A stretch of 64,000 bases of DNA from Lepraria neglecta (GCA_033220425.1 CM065653.1:4154001-4218000); one strand, 5' to 3'. Shown: positions 1 to 13,300, counted from the stretch's first letter. Program-made: numbers and translations. Notes: generated from the letters alone by a model not told the origin.

Positions 1-1612
1 TAAGCCTCCTACCAAGAAGGTAGATTAGACGATAAATATTCCTACGAATCCTCCGCCCCCGCTACCTAAGAAACTCGAGGTACTAGATATCGCCGAAATT
101 AGTATACCTGCTTTCTATATATAGGCGAGGAATTAAAAGAAGTATAATATCTAATATTTCTCTATAACGATAGCTAAGATAGAGAAAGTAATCCGGAATA
201 GATCTAGGCTAGATTAGATTAATAAAGTGTCGGAAAAAGCAGAGGAAATAGTCAAGTAGAAGCTTCTCTAGGAATACTATAACCTAATTAATATCTTTGA
301 CCGGAGTAAGGTAAAGGAACTCCTACCGTACTAGTTATATAATTATAAGATCGAGCTGGAACCTAGAAAGAAGCCCCCTCAAAGTTGCTTATATTTAATA
401 TCTAGATTCAAGCTCTAAAAGGTAAAGGAGTACTTAGACGATAACCTTAAGAAGGGCTTTATCTTACCTAGCACGGCTCCCTACGCGTTACTAGTTCTAT
501 TTATCTAGAAGTACGATAGAAGTCTCCGTTTCTACGTCGACTATCGGAAACTTAACGCCCTTACAATTCGGAACTACTATCCGATACCGCTTATCGAAGA
601 AATACTTTCTCGCGTTATTAGATATAAATATCTTACTAAGCTAGATATTATTGCCGTATTCAATAAACTTCGGATATATCCTAGTAGTAAGGATCTTACG
701 ATGCTTACTACCTCCTTCGGAGCGTTTAAATACTATATCCTACTATTTAGTCTAACTAGTAGACCTACGTTCTATTAGTACTATATAAATAATACCCTCT
801 TCGAATACCTTAACGACTTCTGCTAGGTATACCTAGATAATATCCTAATCTATAGTAAGACGGAGAAAGAATATAAGGAATATATACGAAAGGTCTTACT
901 AAAGCTTCGGGATATAGAATTACAAGTTAATATCGAAAAATACAAATTCTATATTCAAGAAATAACCTTCCTCGGCCTGATCGTATCAATAGAAGGTCTA
1001 TATATAGACCCTACTAAGGTTAAGGTTATTACTAACTAGGAATCTCTAACTTATCTAAAAAGGTTTTGTAACTTCTACCGCCGATTTATTAAGGATTTCT
1101 TAAAAATAGTTAAGCTACTAGTATTACTTACTAGAAAGGATTGTATATTCTAATAGTTCGAAGTATATTAGGCGATCTTTAAACGTCTTAAGAGTATAGT
1201 TACTAGTACCCTAGTACTTCGATATTATAATAGATCGCGACTAGTAGTACTCAAGACGAATTCATCTAATTACGTTAATAGCGGAGTCCTATCCCAAGCT
1301 AACGATGACGGAGTACTCTATCTAGTTGTATTCTATAGTAAGAACTTATTACCTACGGAGTATAACTATAAGATCTACGATAAGGAGCTACTTACGATCA
1401 TCCGCTACCTAGAATACTAGCGTCCTAAATTAGAATCAACTAATATCCCTATCCAAATATTCACCGACTATAAGAGCCTTGAATCTTTCTTCTAATAATA
1501 GATTATCGCGACATTCGGAGCAATTCCGCACTTGTAGCCAATTAGAATATCTCTTTAGAGCTGTATTTCCTCTCTCAGCTAGCGCCTTCAACTACTAAAA
1601 GTTGAATCCGCT

Positions 1613-2176
1613 GCGCACTTCTTCGCAGTAATGCCCCGCGCTACATACGCCATATGATATCGAGATGATTTCATATGTTTTGGAGTTAATCATTAGCTTG
1701 CTTGCGCATCAAGAATTTTTAGAATCGGCCTATTTACGCAATAGTTATGAGCAAAAGAAGCGTTTTCGCCATGTTTTGCTTGCGCACCGTAACTTCTTCG
1801 CAGGACTTCCCCGCGCCACATACATCATATAATATCGAGATGATTTCACAAGTTTTGGAACCAAGCATGCGCTTTCCAACACCGTCAAAATTTTCAAAAT
1901 CAGTCTACTTACGCAATAGTTATAAGCAAAAGAAACGTTTTCACTATGTTTTACAGGCAGTACGAGCTCAGTAGCAAATACCAAGCATTAAGCTTGGCGC
2001 CTCCGGACCCTGGAACATCAAAAGTTGAATACGCACCGCAACTTCTTCGCAGTAATGCCCCGCGCCACATATGTCATATGATATCGAGATAATCTTTTCA
2101 GTTTTGGAACCAAGCATGCGCTTTCCAATACCGTCGAAATTTTCAAAATCGGTCTATTTGCGCAAAACTTATAAGC
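1613..2176. repeat. Tandem repeat, about 247-bp unit, three partial to full units
   Basis: Units begin near 1613, 1782 and 2031, each with a core close to CGCACCGCAACTTCTTCGCA followed by CCCCGCGCCACATA. The first unit is shortened by an internal deletion and the third is cut by the minisatellite. Close relatives of the same unit form the inside of the second Helitron-like element (8001-8600). Confidence 0.8.
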
Positions 2177-2755
2177 AATATTCGCACATGGCGATATGGC
2201 GACGGATTGCCTATTCGCACATGGCGATATGGCATAGGATTGCCCATTCGGCACATGGCGATATGGCACTGGATTGCCTATTCGCACTGTTGGCTATATG
2301 GCACCGGATTGCCTATTCGCATATGGCAATATGGCGATATATTGCCTATTCGCACATGGCGATATGGCACCGGGTGGCTCATTCGCACATGGCGATATGG
2401 CGACGGATTGCCTATTCGCACATGGCGATATGGCGCTGGATTACCTATTCTGCACATGGCGATATGGCGCTGGGTTGCCTGTTCGCACATGGAAATATGG
2501 CACCGGATTGCCTATTCGCACATGGCGATATGGCGGTAGATTGCCTATTCGCACAGTTGGCGATATGGCACCGGATTGCCTATTCGCACATGGCGATATG
2601 GCGGCAGGTTGGCTGTTCGCACATGGAGATATGGCACCGGATTGCTCTATTCGCACATGGCGATATGGCGGTAGATTGCCTATTCGCACATGGAGATATG
2701 GCACCGGATTGCTCATTCGCATATGGCGATATGGCGGTATGCTGCCTATTCGTTC
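2177..2755. repeat. 33-bp minisatellite, about 17 units
   Basis: Head-to-tail units with the core CACATGGCGATATGGC and then CGGATTGCCTATTCG. Most units are 33 bp, with a few of about 32-36. Because 33 is divisible by three and the unit has no stop in several frames, long open frames appear on both strands, the longest 257 codons (2071-2844). They encode only an 11-residue periodic peptide and are best read as a by-product of the repeat. GC content is higher than in the surrounding RIP-mutated DNA. Confidence 0.9.
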
Positions 2756-4922
2756 CGGGGGCATTCCAATGGCTTCCGGGGGCGAAAAGTATCCTGGAAC
2801 CATCCAAACCATATAAAGCTTCAAAGATTATTTCTGCATCCTAGAGCTATCTAAATAGCTAGCTCTTATATATACCAAAACCGTTGCTATTATATAAAGT
2901 TATAGATAAGCTTATAATTCAATACTATAGATAGATTACTCTCTAATTTCGCTTAAATTTTCTAAATAGAATATAAAATAAGCGAGATATATCCGTTTTA
3001 CGGTAATCTTCTGTGAAGATTACGGGCACTCACTTGTATTTTATATAAATAAAGGAGCTAACTCGCTATCAAGCTCGATAGGCAGAGAAATTAGCTAATT
3101 TCAACTTTAAAATTATATACCGGAGTGGCAGCTCTAATAGTAAAGCAGACGCTCTAACGCGTATACCGAATTTAGTCCCTATTAATAACTAGGATGAGTG
3201 TCGAAAGTATTAATACTATGCCTTACTATCTCCTAAGTATTTTAAGAAATACTTAGAATTAACTAATACGCGCTTCTCTAGGGATAGAGAAGTTGAAGAA
3301 GGGGTAGCGGCAGCGATATTATATCGGACGAACAGATTAACGCGCTGACTAATTAGAATTTACCTCTATATATAAGAGTTACGCTAGTAAACAAGGAAGA
3401 CGATAACTATAGATATATCCGTGATACTCTAGAGAAGGATCCGTCCCGGATATTCGAAACGATTAATTTAAACCATTGCTCTAGCTATAATAACGCACTC
3501 TTCTACAAGGATTATCTTTAGGTTCCAGCGGTGCCTGAGCTCCGCGCGGACCTAATCAAGGAAAGCTATAACTAACCCGTATACGGCTACCCGGGTAGGA
3601 ATAGGACGCTTGAGCTAGTAAAGAGATAGTTCTACTGGCGCGGTATGAAAGATAAAGTTGCTTACTATATCTGCAATTACTATATCTATTAACGAAGTAA
3701 AACTCCCTAGGACTAATATAATAGACTGCTATAAGCCTTGCCTATACCGGAATAACGCTAGTAAGATATCTCTATAGACTTTATCACCGGTCTTCTCGTC
3801 TCGGAGGGATTTAATACTATATACGCGATCGTGGATCGGCTGTCTAAGGAGCGTTATTATATTCTATATATAGCGACGGACCGAGGTATATCTATAGAAG
3901 CTACGGCTAATATCTTTATAAGATATATCTTCCGCTCTTATAGTCTCCTAGAGTCGATTATCTCCGACCGAGGGCCCTAGTTCGTATCCTTGGTATAGAA
4001 GGTGCTGTGTTAACGGCTAAGGATCAATATTAGGCTATCTACTATATTCTATCCTAAAACTGACGGTTAGACGGAGCGGGCCAATTAAGACGTCGAGCGT
4101 CACCTAAGAACGTACTACTCGTATATATAAAATGATTGGGTCCGACTCCTATCTATAGCCGAATTCGCGGATAATAACTCTATTACTAGTGCTATAGGAG
4201 TAACTCCATTCTTTGCTAATAAAGGTTTCTACCCTTAGATATCCTTCTCTCTACCTATAGACGCTAGATCTATAGCTTGTAAGCGTATCTAGTATACTAA
4301 AGCGAATGATATCGCGGACTATATATCGAGAGTCCTTGACTTTATAACCAAATAATCCGTTATAAGCCGTAGGAGAATAATAGATTAAGCTAATAAGAAG
4401 AGGTTCGATATTATATACGAGGAAAGAGATATAGTATTTCTATCTAGTCGGAATATAAATACTAAACGTCTAAGTAGGAAACTGGATGACAAGATACTAG
4501 GACCGTTTAGGGTGTCCGAGAAGGTTGGATTATTATACCGCCTAGAACTTCTGTCAAGTATATAGATATATAACATCTTCTACTCTAGTCTACTACGAAA
4601 AGCGGCTATAGACCCTTTACCTAGTTAGCGAACTAAACTACTAAGGCCTATTATAGTAGATAACTAAGAAGAGTAGGAGATTGATAATATCTTGGATACT
4701 CGACTATTCGGTCGTAATCGATATCTATAATTCCGGGTCCGATAGAAGGACGAGTAATAACCGGACCGCTAATAGTACTACGCGGACGGTAACGAATTTG
4801 GCAACGCTTAGGATATTATCGACGACTTCTATACGCGTTACCCAGACAAGCCTAGTAATCCGAGTCGGCTATAGTCGTCTTGCCTTCCGTATTAGGGACG
4901 ATACTTACTTGAAGGGGGGTAG

Positions 4923-5137
4923 TATCACGGCTTGGCTTTTGCTTACTATTGGTACCGATACGCGTAGTATAGAGTATAATTATCGAATATAGTTATCGAA
5001 CGTTCGATCACCGCTTATGGCTAGCGGCTTGGCGCGTCTCCAAGGCGCGCAGGCTTTATATATCTATCTTCTCTCCTTAGATATATTCTTCTAGTTATAC
5101 TTCACCCCTATCGACTCGCTCTAGGCAGGCCTCTAAC
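4923..5137 (+). repeat. 3' LTR of Gypsy A
   Basis: A 215-bp terminal repeat bounded by the polypurine tract on the left and ending CTAACA. Its last 35 bases closely match the end of the solo LTR at 60084-60256 (shared CCCCTATCGACTCGCTCTAG), so both belong to one family. Confidence 0.75.
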
Positions 5138-6830
5138 AACTTTGAATATCTTATTATACTATTTAGATTAGCGAATACCTCTACTACTTTCTAAGCGTAT
5201 ATTAATCGGGCCTTTATAGGCCTAGTCGATATAATATATATAGTATACTTAGATAACATCTTGGTTTTCTCGGAAAACCTAGCGGATTATAATAATCTAC
5301 GGGGATTTATGAAGCTAAAAGAGTTGACGCTATAGTAAGCACGCTAGGCGCTAAAGCTCGTAGCTTATAACTCCGAGATAATCTATAGAGCGGGCAAAAC
5401 CAATCCCGCTGATCCTCCTTCTAGATATCTAGATTATATAGGAGCCTCGCTATTGAATACTAAGCTATTACCAATATTATAGAATAAGCTAGCACTTTAG
5501 CTCGCGGAGGATACAAGTATATATAAGCGCGCCGACGAGGCGGCGCTATAGCTAGGGTCGCAAGTTATAGATATTTAGGTAGTTATACTAAGGAAAACCG
5601 TTAGAGATCTTGAGGAAGGGAATTATATAGATACCCGAAGACTACTTAAGTCGCTAATTTCTGATTTATAACGCTATAATAAGTAGGTTAAGAAATATAG
5701 ACGAGATAGCGTAGAGTTAGAGGGGCGCCGGTACCTTCTAGATTAAGATTGGTCTTTCGATAATAAGAACCTCCTTTAGTATAAGAGGTAACTATATATC
5801 CCTAAATATAGTACTTTAGGATAATAAGTAATTGGTAAATACTATAATAACCCCCTAGTAGAATACTTTGGAGCCGAAAAGATACTGGAGCTTCTATAGC
5901 GCAAATACTACTAGTATAGTATCGCAGAGCAATCGCAGAACTATATATATACGTACGATATCTATTAAAGGGTCAAAATAGCTAGATATCGTCCTTATAG
6001 CGAATTATAATTATTACTATTACTAAAAAGTCTATAGTAGGAATTAACTATAGATTTTATAACGGGATTACCTCCGAGTAAACAGGGCGGCGTTATATAT
6101 AACTCGATTTTGGTAGTAGTAGATAGATTTACCAAGATGGCTCGTTATCTATCTACTACTAAAACTATCGTCGTCGCCGAGCTAGCGGACCTCTTCTTTA
6201 ATAAAGTTATCTACTAATATAGTATACTAACTAGTATTATAAGCGATAGAGGAGCTATATTTATAAGTACGTTCTAGTTAGCGGTTTACTATTATACGAA
6301 GATTAAGCGGTATATAAGTATCGCTTTTTACCTATAGACGGATAGTTAGATAGAACGCCAAAACTAGATATTAGAGTACTTCTTGCGGACGTTTACGAAT
6401 TTAGAATAAATAAATTAGGCAAAGCTCTTGCTCGTAGCTGAATTTACTTATATAAATAGCCTCTATAGCTCTATTAGCTACTCGCCGTTTTTTATAGGAT
6501 ACGGTTATAACCTCGAAATTCATTAGGAAGCCGGGGACGGTTCCCTAAGGGGGGAGATACTATTAGTAAAGGAACGGGTAGAGCGGTTATAGTACTATCG
6601 GAAAATAATTAAGGAGTATATAGTACGCGGAAGGAAGCGTAGGAGAAAATCATCTTAATTGAATATAACTATAAAACCTCGTAGTTATATTATCGAGCTA
6701 TCGGTATAATAGCTTTTGAATTATAAGCGCCTAATACTAAATACTAGTATACTAAAAGGAAAAGTAAGAATATAATCTAAGAGGATCGAGCCTAGAAAGT
6801 TAGTATAAGCGCTAGTAGCGGAGTAATATT
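5138..6830 (+). mobile_element. Ty3/Gypsy internal relic B
   Basis: Begins inside a reverse transcriptase (YLDNIL-type active-site region near 5230), continues through RNase H (about 5300-5430) and an integrase with an H2C2-like segment (about 5840-5960) and core (about 6040-6530). The domain order shows plus-strand coding. No LTR could be assigned, and the left part presumably lies beyond Gypsy A, outside the window. It is a fossil with many breaks. Confidence 0.7.
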
Positions 6831-7890
6831 ACTTACCCTCTTCGCTACTCTTATAACTCTCCTCCTCTCTCTTCTCTTCTCTCTCCTTACTATCCTCCTC
6901 TCCTCTATCCTCCTCTCCTTCTACTTCTCTAATATAGTACCTCGAATAATATTACTCCGAGGTCGGCTTATAGGTAGCTATATAACTTAGTATATAGCGA
7001 TAGTATATAGTATACTAGAGCTTACCTTCTCTTCCTCTATCTTCCTCTACCTCCTCTTTATTATCCTCCCTACTTTCTCTAAACCCTTTCTACTCCTCTT
7101 CCTCTTCCTCTTTCTCTTCCTCTTTCTCTTCCTCTTTCTCTTCCTCTTTCTCTTCCTCTTCTTCTTCTTCTTCCTCCTTACTCTCTTCTTCCTCCTCCTT
7201 ACTCTCCTCTACTATACTCGCCTCTATACTTATAATATATAGCCTTTCTACCTTATCCTAGAAGAAATTAGTTAGTATATATATAGTATATAAGGTATAT
7301 AAGCGGAGTTAAGAAAAGCGATATAATAGAAGGATAGAGAAGGAAAGAATAGGATATAACTTACCTTCTACGACGAGTTAGCGGAGCTAACTTACAGATT
7401 TAGATTTCTTACTAATACTTATACCCTCCCCTCTAGGTTAGCTACCTACTAAGCTAACCGATAGCCTAATATAGCGAGGGTTATACTATAGTCCTTATAC
7501 TACTAAGTAATCTACCGAAGTAGGTCCCTAATATACTAGACTAACGGGCGTAACACGCCCGCCGCTACTATGCTACTAGCTAATTTAGTAGAGAGCGCCC
7601 GGGCCTCTACCCTAAACTCTAGTAGTATCTTTAATATTAGCGGAATATAGATAGAATATTAAGTAATATCTATACTATAATATAACGGTTTACTCTATAT
7701 TATACCCCTTTATACTAAGTATTAGGAGGTACTAGCCTATAGTAGCACTAGATTTATACCCGAAGGCACGTACTTATATACGAGATCCGCTACTACGAAT
7801 ATCAGTAGCGTTCTAATAATAGAGCTCTTATATATTAAATTATACTTACTTCTACTACTACTACTATTATTAACTATTAAGATATTAATA
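6831..7890. other. Low-complexity, gene-free stretch with polypyrimidine tract
   Basis: 6840-7210 is almost pure pyrimidine on the plus strand and contains a 12-bp microsatellite (TTTCTCTTCCTC, about five copies near 7103-7163). The minus strand would read as Glu/Lys-rich low complexity. It could be the acidic segment of a decayed protein, but I cannot name one. 7250-7890 is AT-rich RIP-type sequence with no recognisable feature. Confidence 0.6.
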
Positions 7891-8885
7891 TCTTTCTTCT
7901 AATAACAGAATAGGTTTTAATGCCTATTTAGGCAACTAATACCAAATCGGGTAGTTATAGGATGCTTGGCATCAACTATCAAACTGTGGTTGAATCCGCT
8001 ACGCACTTCTTCGCAGTAATGCCCCGCGCCACATACACCATATGATATCGAGATGATTTCATAAGTTTTGGAACCAAGTATACGCTTGCATGCGCATCAA
8101 GAATTTTTAGAATCAGCCTATTTACGCAATAGTTATGACCAAAAGAAGCGTTTTCGCCATGTTTTGCGGGCAGCGCGAGCTCGGTGGCAAATGCCAAGCA
8201 TTAAGCTTGGCGCCCCCGGACCCTAGAACATCAAAAGTTGAATGCGCACCGTAACTTCTTCGTAGCAATACCTCGCGCCACATACATTATATAATATCGA
8301 GATGATTCCATAAGTTTTAGAACCAAGCATGTGCTTTCTAATACCGTCAAATTTTTCAAAATCGGTCCATTTGCGCAAAAGTTATGACCAAATGAAGCGT
8401 TTTCGCCATGTTTTGCGGGCAGCCCAAGCTCAGTGGCAAATGCCAAGCATTGAGCTTGGCGTCCCCCGGACCCTGGAACATCAAAAGTTGAATGCGCACC
8501 GCAACTTCTTCGCAGCAATGCCCCGCGCCACATACGTCATATGATATCGAGATAATTTCATGAGTTTTGGAACCAAGCATGCGCTTTCCGAGGCCATTCG
8601 AATTTTGAAATTTGGCTAAGATTTGGCTATGAAAAGCTCAAAAAACATGTTTTTGCTTGCGGAGTTCCCTAAAGCTAACCCCCGCAGCCGCCCCCGAAAC
8701 ACTAATATACTACATCCTTAATAAGTTTTGCCCTATTGGGATTAGGGCTTAGCTTTTTATATATAAAATGTACTATATATAGAGGAATTTCTAATACCGC
8801 TTAACTTTTCTAAATCGAGTATAAAATAAGCGAGATATAGTAGTTTTTACGGTAATCTTCTGTGAAGATTACGGGCACTTACTTA
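7891..8885 (+). mobile_element. Helitron-like non-autonomous element 2
   Basis: Starts TCTTTCTTCTAATAA, nearly identical to the start of element 1. It ends with the same hairpin (GTAATCTTC / GAAGATTAC) followed by 13 nt and CTTA before a T. CTTA is what a G-to-A transition of the CTTG end would give. Flanks are A on the left and T on the right with no duplication. The inside consists of the same about 247-bp tandem units but lacks the 33-bp minisatellite. No protein coding was seen. Confidence 0.68.
8001..8600. repeat. Tandem repeat, about 245-250-bp unit, 2.4 copies
   Basis: Unit starts near 8001, 8244 and 8494 share the core CGCACCGYAACTTCTTCG and the segment ACATCAAAAGTTGAATGCGC. The units match those in the first Helitron-like element, so the array was carried by the element. 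Confidence 0.8.
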
Positions 8886-9392
8886 TTATTTTATAATAAC
8901 TCTACGATAGCTTAGCTTACTTAGGAATCGAGAATTATTTTAATAAGATAATCTATTATTAATTAGAGTCTATACCTACTAAAGGAGTATTAGATTATAG
9001 GGTATATACTATAAATAGTAGGAGTTATAAAGGAAGAAAGTAAAAGGAAGAAAGTAAAAGGAAGAAAGTAAAAGGAAGAAAGTAAAAGGGGAATCTATAG
9101 AGTTTTTAATATTGTAACGGCGGTTAGCTAATATTATATAAGATTTACTTCGAAATAAATTTACCTTATAATCTCGTTACTATAGTAGTAAATATATTTA
9201 TATTATTTCGGAGCCTATATAAAGTAGAGACTCTTTTCCCTCCTTTTTCCTATTAGGTTTTAGAAGGTTTTTAATAAGCTCTATATATAACTATCTAGCC
9301 CTACTATCGATATACGCTACGAATACGCGCCGCTATAGGTTTATACTAGAGGGCTAGTACTTAAGAGGGGAGATAATTATAATACTAACTAT
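8886..9392 (-). mobile_element. Fot1/pogo transposon, distal piece (4 of 4)
   Basis: Assigned by position. It abuts the ACTAT target duplication of Gypsy C, whose other copy (30199-30203) borders piece 3. Minus-strand frames look weakly protein-like for about 150 codons, but I could not match them to the transposase C-terminus with confidence. A 14-bp direct repeat (GGAAGAAAGTAAAA, four copies) lies at 9032-9087. The expected second inverted terminal repeat was not found here. Confidence 0.4.
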
Positions 9393-9811
9393 TGTTACGA
9401 ACACGTTGCGTGCTGTATATCGTATATAGATTGATTCTCAATAGGGATAGCGGTGCAACTAGATAAGAGTATAAAGTAGGCTTCAAGTGATGCTAAACGG
9501 GTCTAATATATAATTAGATAATATATATTCAGTGTCTAGCCTAAGAGATCTATCGTATATAGTAGATACTAGATGAAAATAGAAGTTAAGCACGATACTC
9601 CAAGTGGTAAGTAGTGCTCCGCATATATAGATATACGAAACCCATACCAAGCATTCTTGATCGCACTGATCGCAATACTATCATTGCTATCGTCGCTTAG
9701 CATGCCAAGCCTCAGGGTCCTATCCGAGTCGGATACCGATTCGTCGACTCGAACCATGACAGGCGCTACGCTCCTTAAGCGCATCCCTGATCATGTTTCC
9801 TGATCGTAACA
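9393..9811 (-). repeat. 3' LTR of Gypsy C
   Basis: Reads TGTTACGA...TCGTAACA, so its ends are inverted repeats of each other. This makes the strand ambiguous until it is paired. It pairs with 29780-30198 (same length, same order of blocks), not with the LTR of D at 14813. Confidence 0.9.
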
Positions 9812-10380
9812 TTAGCTCCCTCTCCTAGATTTCTCGTCCTGAGAAACCATCCATCCTCTATACCAGCCCAACGTACTAGACGATCTACTAACCCTTCTAT
9901 CCGATCGAAGGAGCTGGCTACTAAGCTATCCGAGTTCGTAATACGACTATATTCTCGATGCGTTGCCAGTGGCAAGTAGTGCCTAATAGGTATAGGTTCC
10001 GATAGATATTCTAGTTATATAAGTAGTAGTAGGAAATATAACCTTATAGTGTCGCTCCTTAAGATATATTATATTAAAAAGAGGCGTAATAAAATACTAT
10101 AGGAGTTATCTGACTCCGTGGCTAAATTTAGTTATCTTTAAAAATAACTCGAGGCGGTAGAAGGTGAAAAGAAGTCGATAGTTAAATATAAGCTATAGAA
10201 TATTAAGGAATTGGAGGAGGACTAGTATATCACTCCTACGTCTTCCGACGACCTAATATTTAATACCTTATCCGAGCGATTCAATCTTACCGGCAGGCTA
10301 GAAGCCCCTGAGAACTTCGACTAGTCTTCTCTCGTTTCTAATAGAACTCTTATAGATATTCCCTATAGTTCCCCGCAAGG
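9812..10380 (+). other. Antisense protein-like block in Gypsy C
   Basis: Lies between the chromodomain and the 3' LTR and reads on the strand opposite to gag-pol. The peptide pattern (for example KIYYI, SDRYSSYI, NIKELEED) recurs in the matching places of elements E (31042-31650) and D (28030-28540). The middle part is rich in Lys/Glu/Leu with a coiled-coil look. No known domain was recognised. It is a fossil with several breaks. Extra antisense ORFs in this position are known in some plant Gypsy lineages (Tat/Retand); I know of none described in fungal chromoviruses. Confidence 0.5.
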
Positions 10381-13300
10381 TTCCTAAGAGGCTTCCAGGT
10401 ATTTTCCGTTTTATTATACCCTTTCTATTTAACTAGGTAGAACTAATTTCTCCTATCTAGGATCCTCTCGATCTCGTACTCTATTTCTTCTTTAATATTA
10501 TAATGAAATATTTCCTATAAAGGTATATTAGGGTCTATTAGCTCTAAGAGTAAGATATATAATACCGGATATACCTTGGCGTTAGGTAGTAATTAAAGTT
10601 TATAGTTAATCGATCCTTTTACTCGTTTAATTAAGAATAGTCTAACCTTAATATAATCCAGTTTCTTACTTAGCCTCGTCGTTCTTATATTTTTTATTAG
10701 GAGGTATACTTTATCCCCCTCTTTTAGCTAAGGAATATTCTTTCTTTTCTTATTAACTTATTCCTTTAACTTACTATTTAAGCTCTTAATAGATCTTTAT
10801 ATATTCTTATATAAATCTTTTAGCTCTTCTATCTTAACTAAAGCCTTTTCTATATTAGATCCTTCCCTAGATTATAGAAATATATTTATATTCTTTCCGT
10901 GATTGGCAAAGAATAGTATTAGGCCCGTTATATCTGACTTCTTGTTATTATATACTAGCTATACTATTAGAAGCAGCGAAACCTAGTTATCTTACTTCTA
11001 GTTTATATAATACCTTAATTATACTTCTATTATTTAATTAGTACGCTCTATTTATCTATTAGTCTATAGATAATATACTATCGATATCTAGAGTTTCGTT
11101 CTAATCGCTACTATTAGCGTTCTCTAGTAGTTAGACGTAAATAATTTATCTCTATCGGATATTATTGATTTAGGTATACTATAATCCCTTATTAGCTTGT
11201 CGAGTAGTACGAAAGCTAGCTAATCTACTTTATAGATTTCTTTGAATAGTATTATAATCGTATACTTAGTAAGTTTGTCTATAATGACTATAATCGAGTT
11301 AAAGATATCCTATATAGCTAGATCTTTCGAAGGTAGTAGTTTAACTATAAAGTCTATTATAATATCATCCTATAGTAATTCTAGTATAGGAGCAAACTAT
11401 ATTTGTCTATACTTGGCGTGTCGTGCCGCCTTATTCTACTAGTACTTGATATATTCTTTAATATATTATTTAACGCGCGCTCGAAGCTTCGGCGCCGTAT
11501 ATCCTTGTCCTAGGAGTTCTATCGTCTTAGATACCCCCGGGTAACCTTATAAAGGGTTATCGTAGTAATCCCTAATTACTTCTTTAATATATATATTAGG
11601 CAAGTAGGTTTTATCCTAGTATTTAAGTAATACTAAATCTAGTTAATCCTTTCTTAGGTTTACTGCGAATATATCGTTATTATAGGCCTTTACGATCCTA
11701 TTAGTTATATTAGATCCTAATATACGAAGGGTCGCTGCTAATACCTGGTATAGTACTAGCGATCCGTCCGCTTCTTTCTTTAGGATTAGTTATTCTATAA
11801 TATTCTTTTCTTCTATATAGTCTAATCGCCTACTAAGGGTATCTACTTAACTATTATCCTTTCCTAGGGTATAGGTTATCTTGAACTTATATTAACCTAA
11901 TAGTTCTAACTATCGAACCTATCTTCTATTTAACTCCTTTATTATTATAAAGTTAAGGAGATTCTTATAATCTATAAAGATAGTTAGATCCGAGTAGCTT
12001 TCCGCGTATACTCGCTAGTTCTATAATATATATACTACGGCAAGTAACTCCTTGTCGTATATATTATAGTTCTATTCTACTACTAATATCTTCCTTGAAT
12101 AATAGGTAACTAGATACTATTTTTAGTCCTTTATTTAATATAGGTATACTCCGATTATAAGATCTAAGGTATCTATTTCGATACGGGCCGGTATATTAGC
12201 CTAAAAGGTATAGAGTACTAGTAGATCTGTATATACTTTCTTTAGTATATTAAATGATTTCTATTAGTCTCTTCTCTATATAAATCTAATATCCTTTCTT
12301 ATAATATCTGTTAATAGTAGTACTTTCTTCGAGTAGCCTCCGATAAATTTCCTATTAAAATTAGTAAATCCTAAGAAACTTTATACTACTTTAATATCCT
12401 ATAGTATAGGCTATTTAGTAATAGCCTTAATCTTTTCTAGGCTTATACTAATACCTTTTATACTAACTATAAATCCTAGAAATTCTACTAATTCCTTGTA
12501 GAATTCGCACTTTTCTGGTTTAAGAAGAAGTTTCGCTTATAATAGATATCCGAGAATATCCTATATATACTCTATATATTCTTTCTTATTCTTAGAATAA
12601 ATTAGTATATCGTCGAGGTACGCTATTACTATTCGATCTAAGTATACTTGTATAATATTATTAATAAGTACTTAGTAGGTTACTAGTACGTTAGTGAGTC
12701 TAAACGGTATTACTAGATACTTATAGTAGCTATATCTCGTTCGGAAGGTAGTTTTCTATTCCTCGCCTTCTTTTATTCGAATTAGATTATATACGTCTCT
12801 AAGATCTAGTTTAGTAAATATCTTTGCTTTCCTAAGCCGATCCTATAGCTCTCCTATATTTAGTAATAGATATCTATTCTTGATAGTAATATCGTTTAAC
12901 TTTTAATAGTCGACGTATAGTCTTAAGCTTCTGTCCTTCTTTAGTACAAAGAGGATTAGATAATCTACTAGTAATTTGGATTCCCGAATAAATCCCATTT
13001 TGAGGTTCTTATTAATATACCCGCGAAGTACTTTAAGTTCCTTTTCTAATAATACGTAAATAGGTCTAAATATCGGCTATTTACTAGGTTCGAGTTCGAT
13101 CTTATAATCCTATAGCTAGTACCTAGGTAATACTTCTATATTCGTCTCTTCCTCGAATAAGTATACCTACTTACTATATTCCCGAGGGATAGAGGGTATA
13201 TTAGTTCCTTCTATAACTCTTACTTTATTATCCTACTAACCTTTACTAGTAACTATAGAGTCGGACTACCTTTTAGTACCGTCCTTATATAAAGCTAAGG

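Larger units (their letters stand above)
1484..3036 (+). mobile_element. Helitron-like non-autonomous element 1
   Basis: Starts with TC after an A and ends with CTTG before a T. A 9-bp stem (GTAATCTTC / GAAGATTAC, loop TGT) at 3003-3023 lies 13 nt before the end. The two flanks abut at an A|T site inside the RNase H region of Gypsy A with no target duplication, which fits Helitron insertion. Canonical Helitrons end CTRR, so CTTG is a variant. The inside holds about 247-bp tandem units and a 33-bp minisatellite. I see no Rep/helicase coding, so it is non-autonomous. The same ends recur at 7891-8885 and 60066-60347. Confidence 0.7.
1..5137 (+). mobile_element. Ty3/Gypsy chromovirus relic A (5' end off window)
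   Basis: Sense-strand pol remains read in the order reverse transcriptase (about 360-1060), RNase H (about 1180-1483, resuming at 3037-3170), integrase core (about 3740-4340) and a chromodomain-like tail (about 4680-4870). A short polypurine stretch (4911-4919) precedes the 3' LTR at 4923-5137. The gag part and 5' LTR lie left of the window. The element is a fossil with very many breaks, dominated by RIP-type transitions. A Helitron-like element is inserted at 1484-3036. The sequence to its right resumes reverse transcriptase of another Gypsy (B), so A appears to have landed in B. Confidence 0.85.

Noticed and set aside
2177-2755. Repeat array resembling a CRISPR
   Set aside because: The units are directly adjacent with no unique spacers, and the genome is clearly fungal.
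2071-2844. 257-codon open frame on the plus strand
   Set aside because: It is the 33-bp minisatellite read through; other frames on both strands are equally open and the peptide is a pure 11-residue repeat.
3003-3036. Hairpin followed by a short run, like a bacterial terminator
   Set aside because: Eukaryotic DNA; it occurs at the 3' end of a mobile element in two copies and fits a Helitron hairpin.
9569-9784. 71-codon frame, repeated at 29956-30171
   Set aside because: It lies wholly inside the two LTRs of Gypsy C and recurs only because LTRs are copies; no independent evidence of coding.
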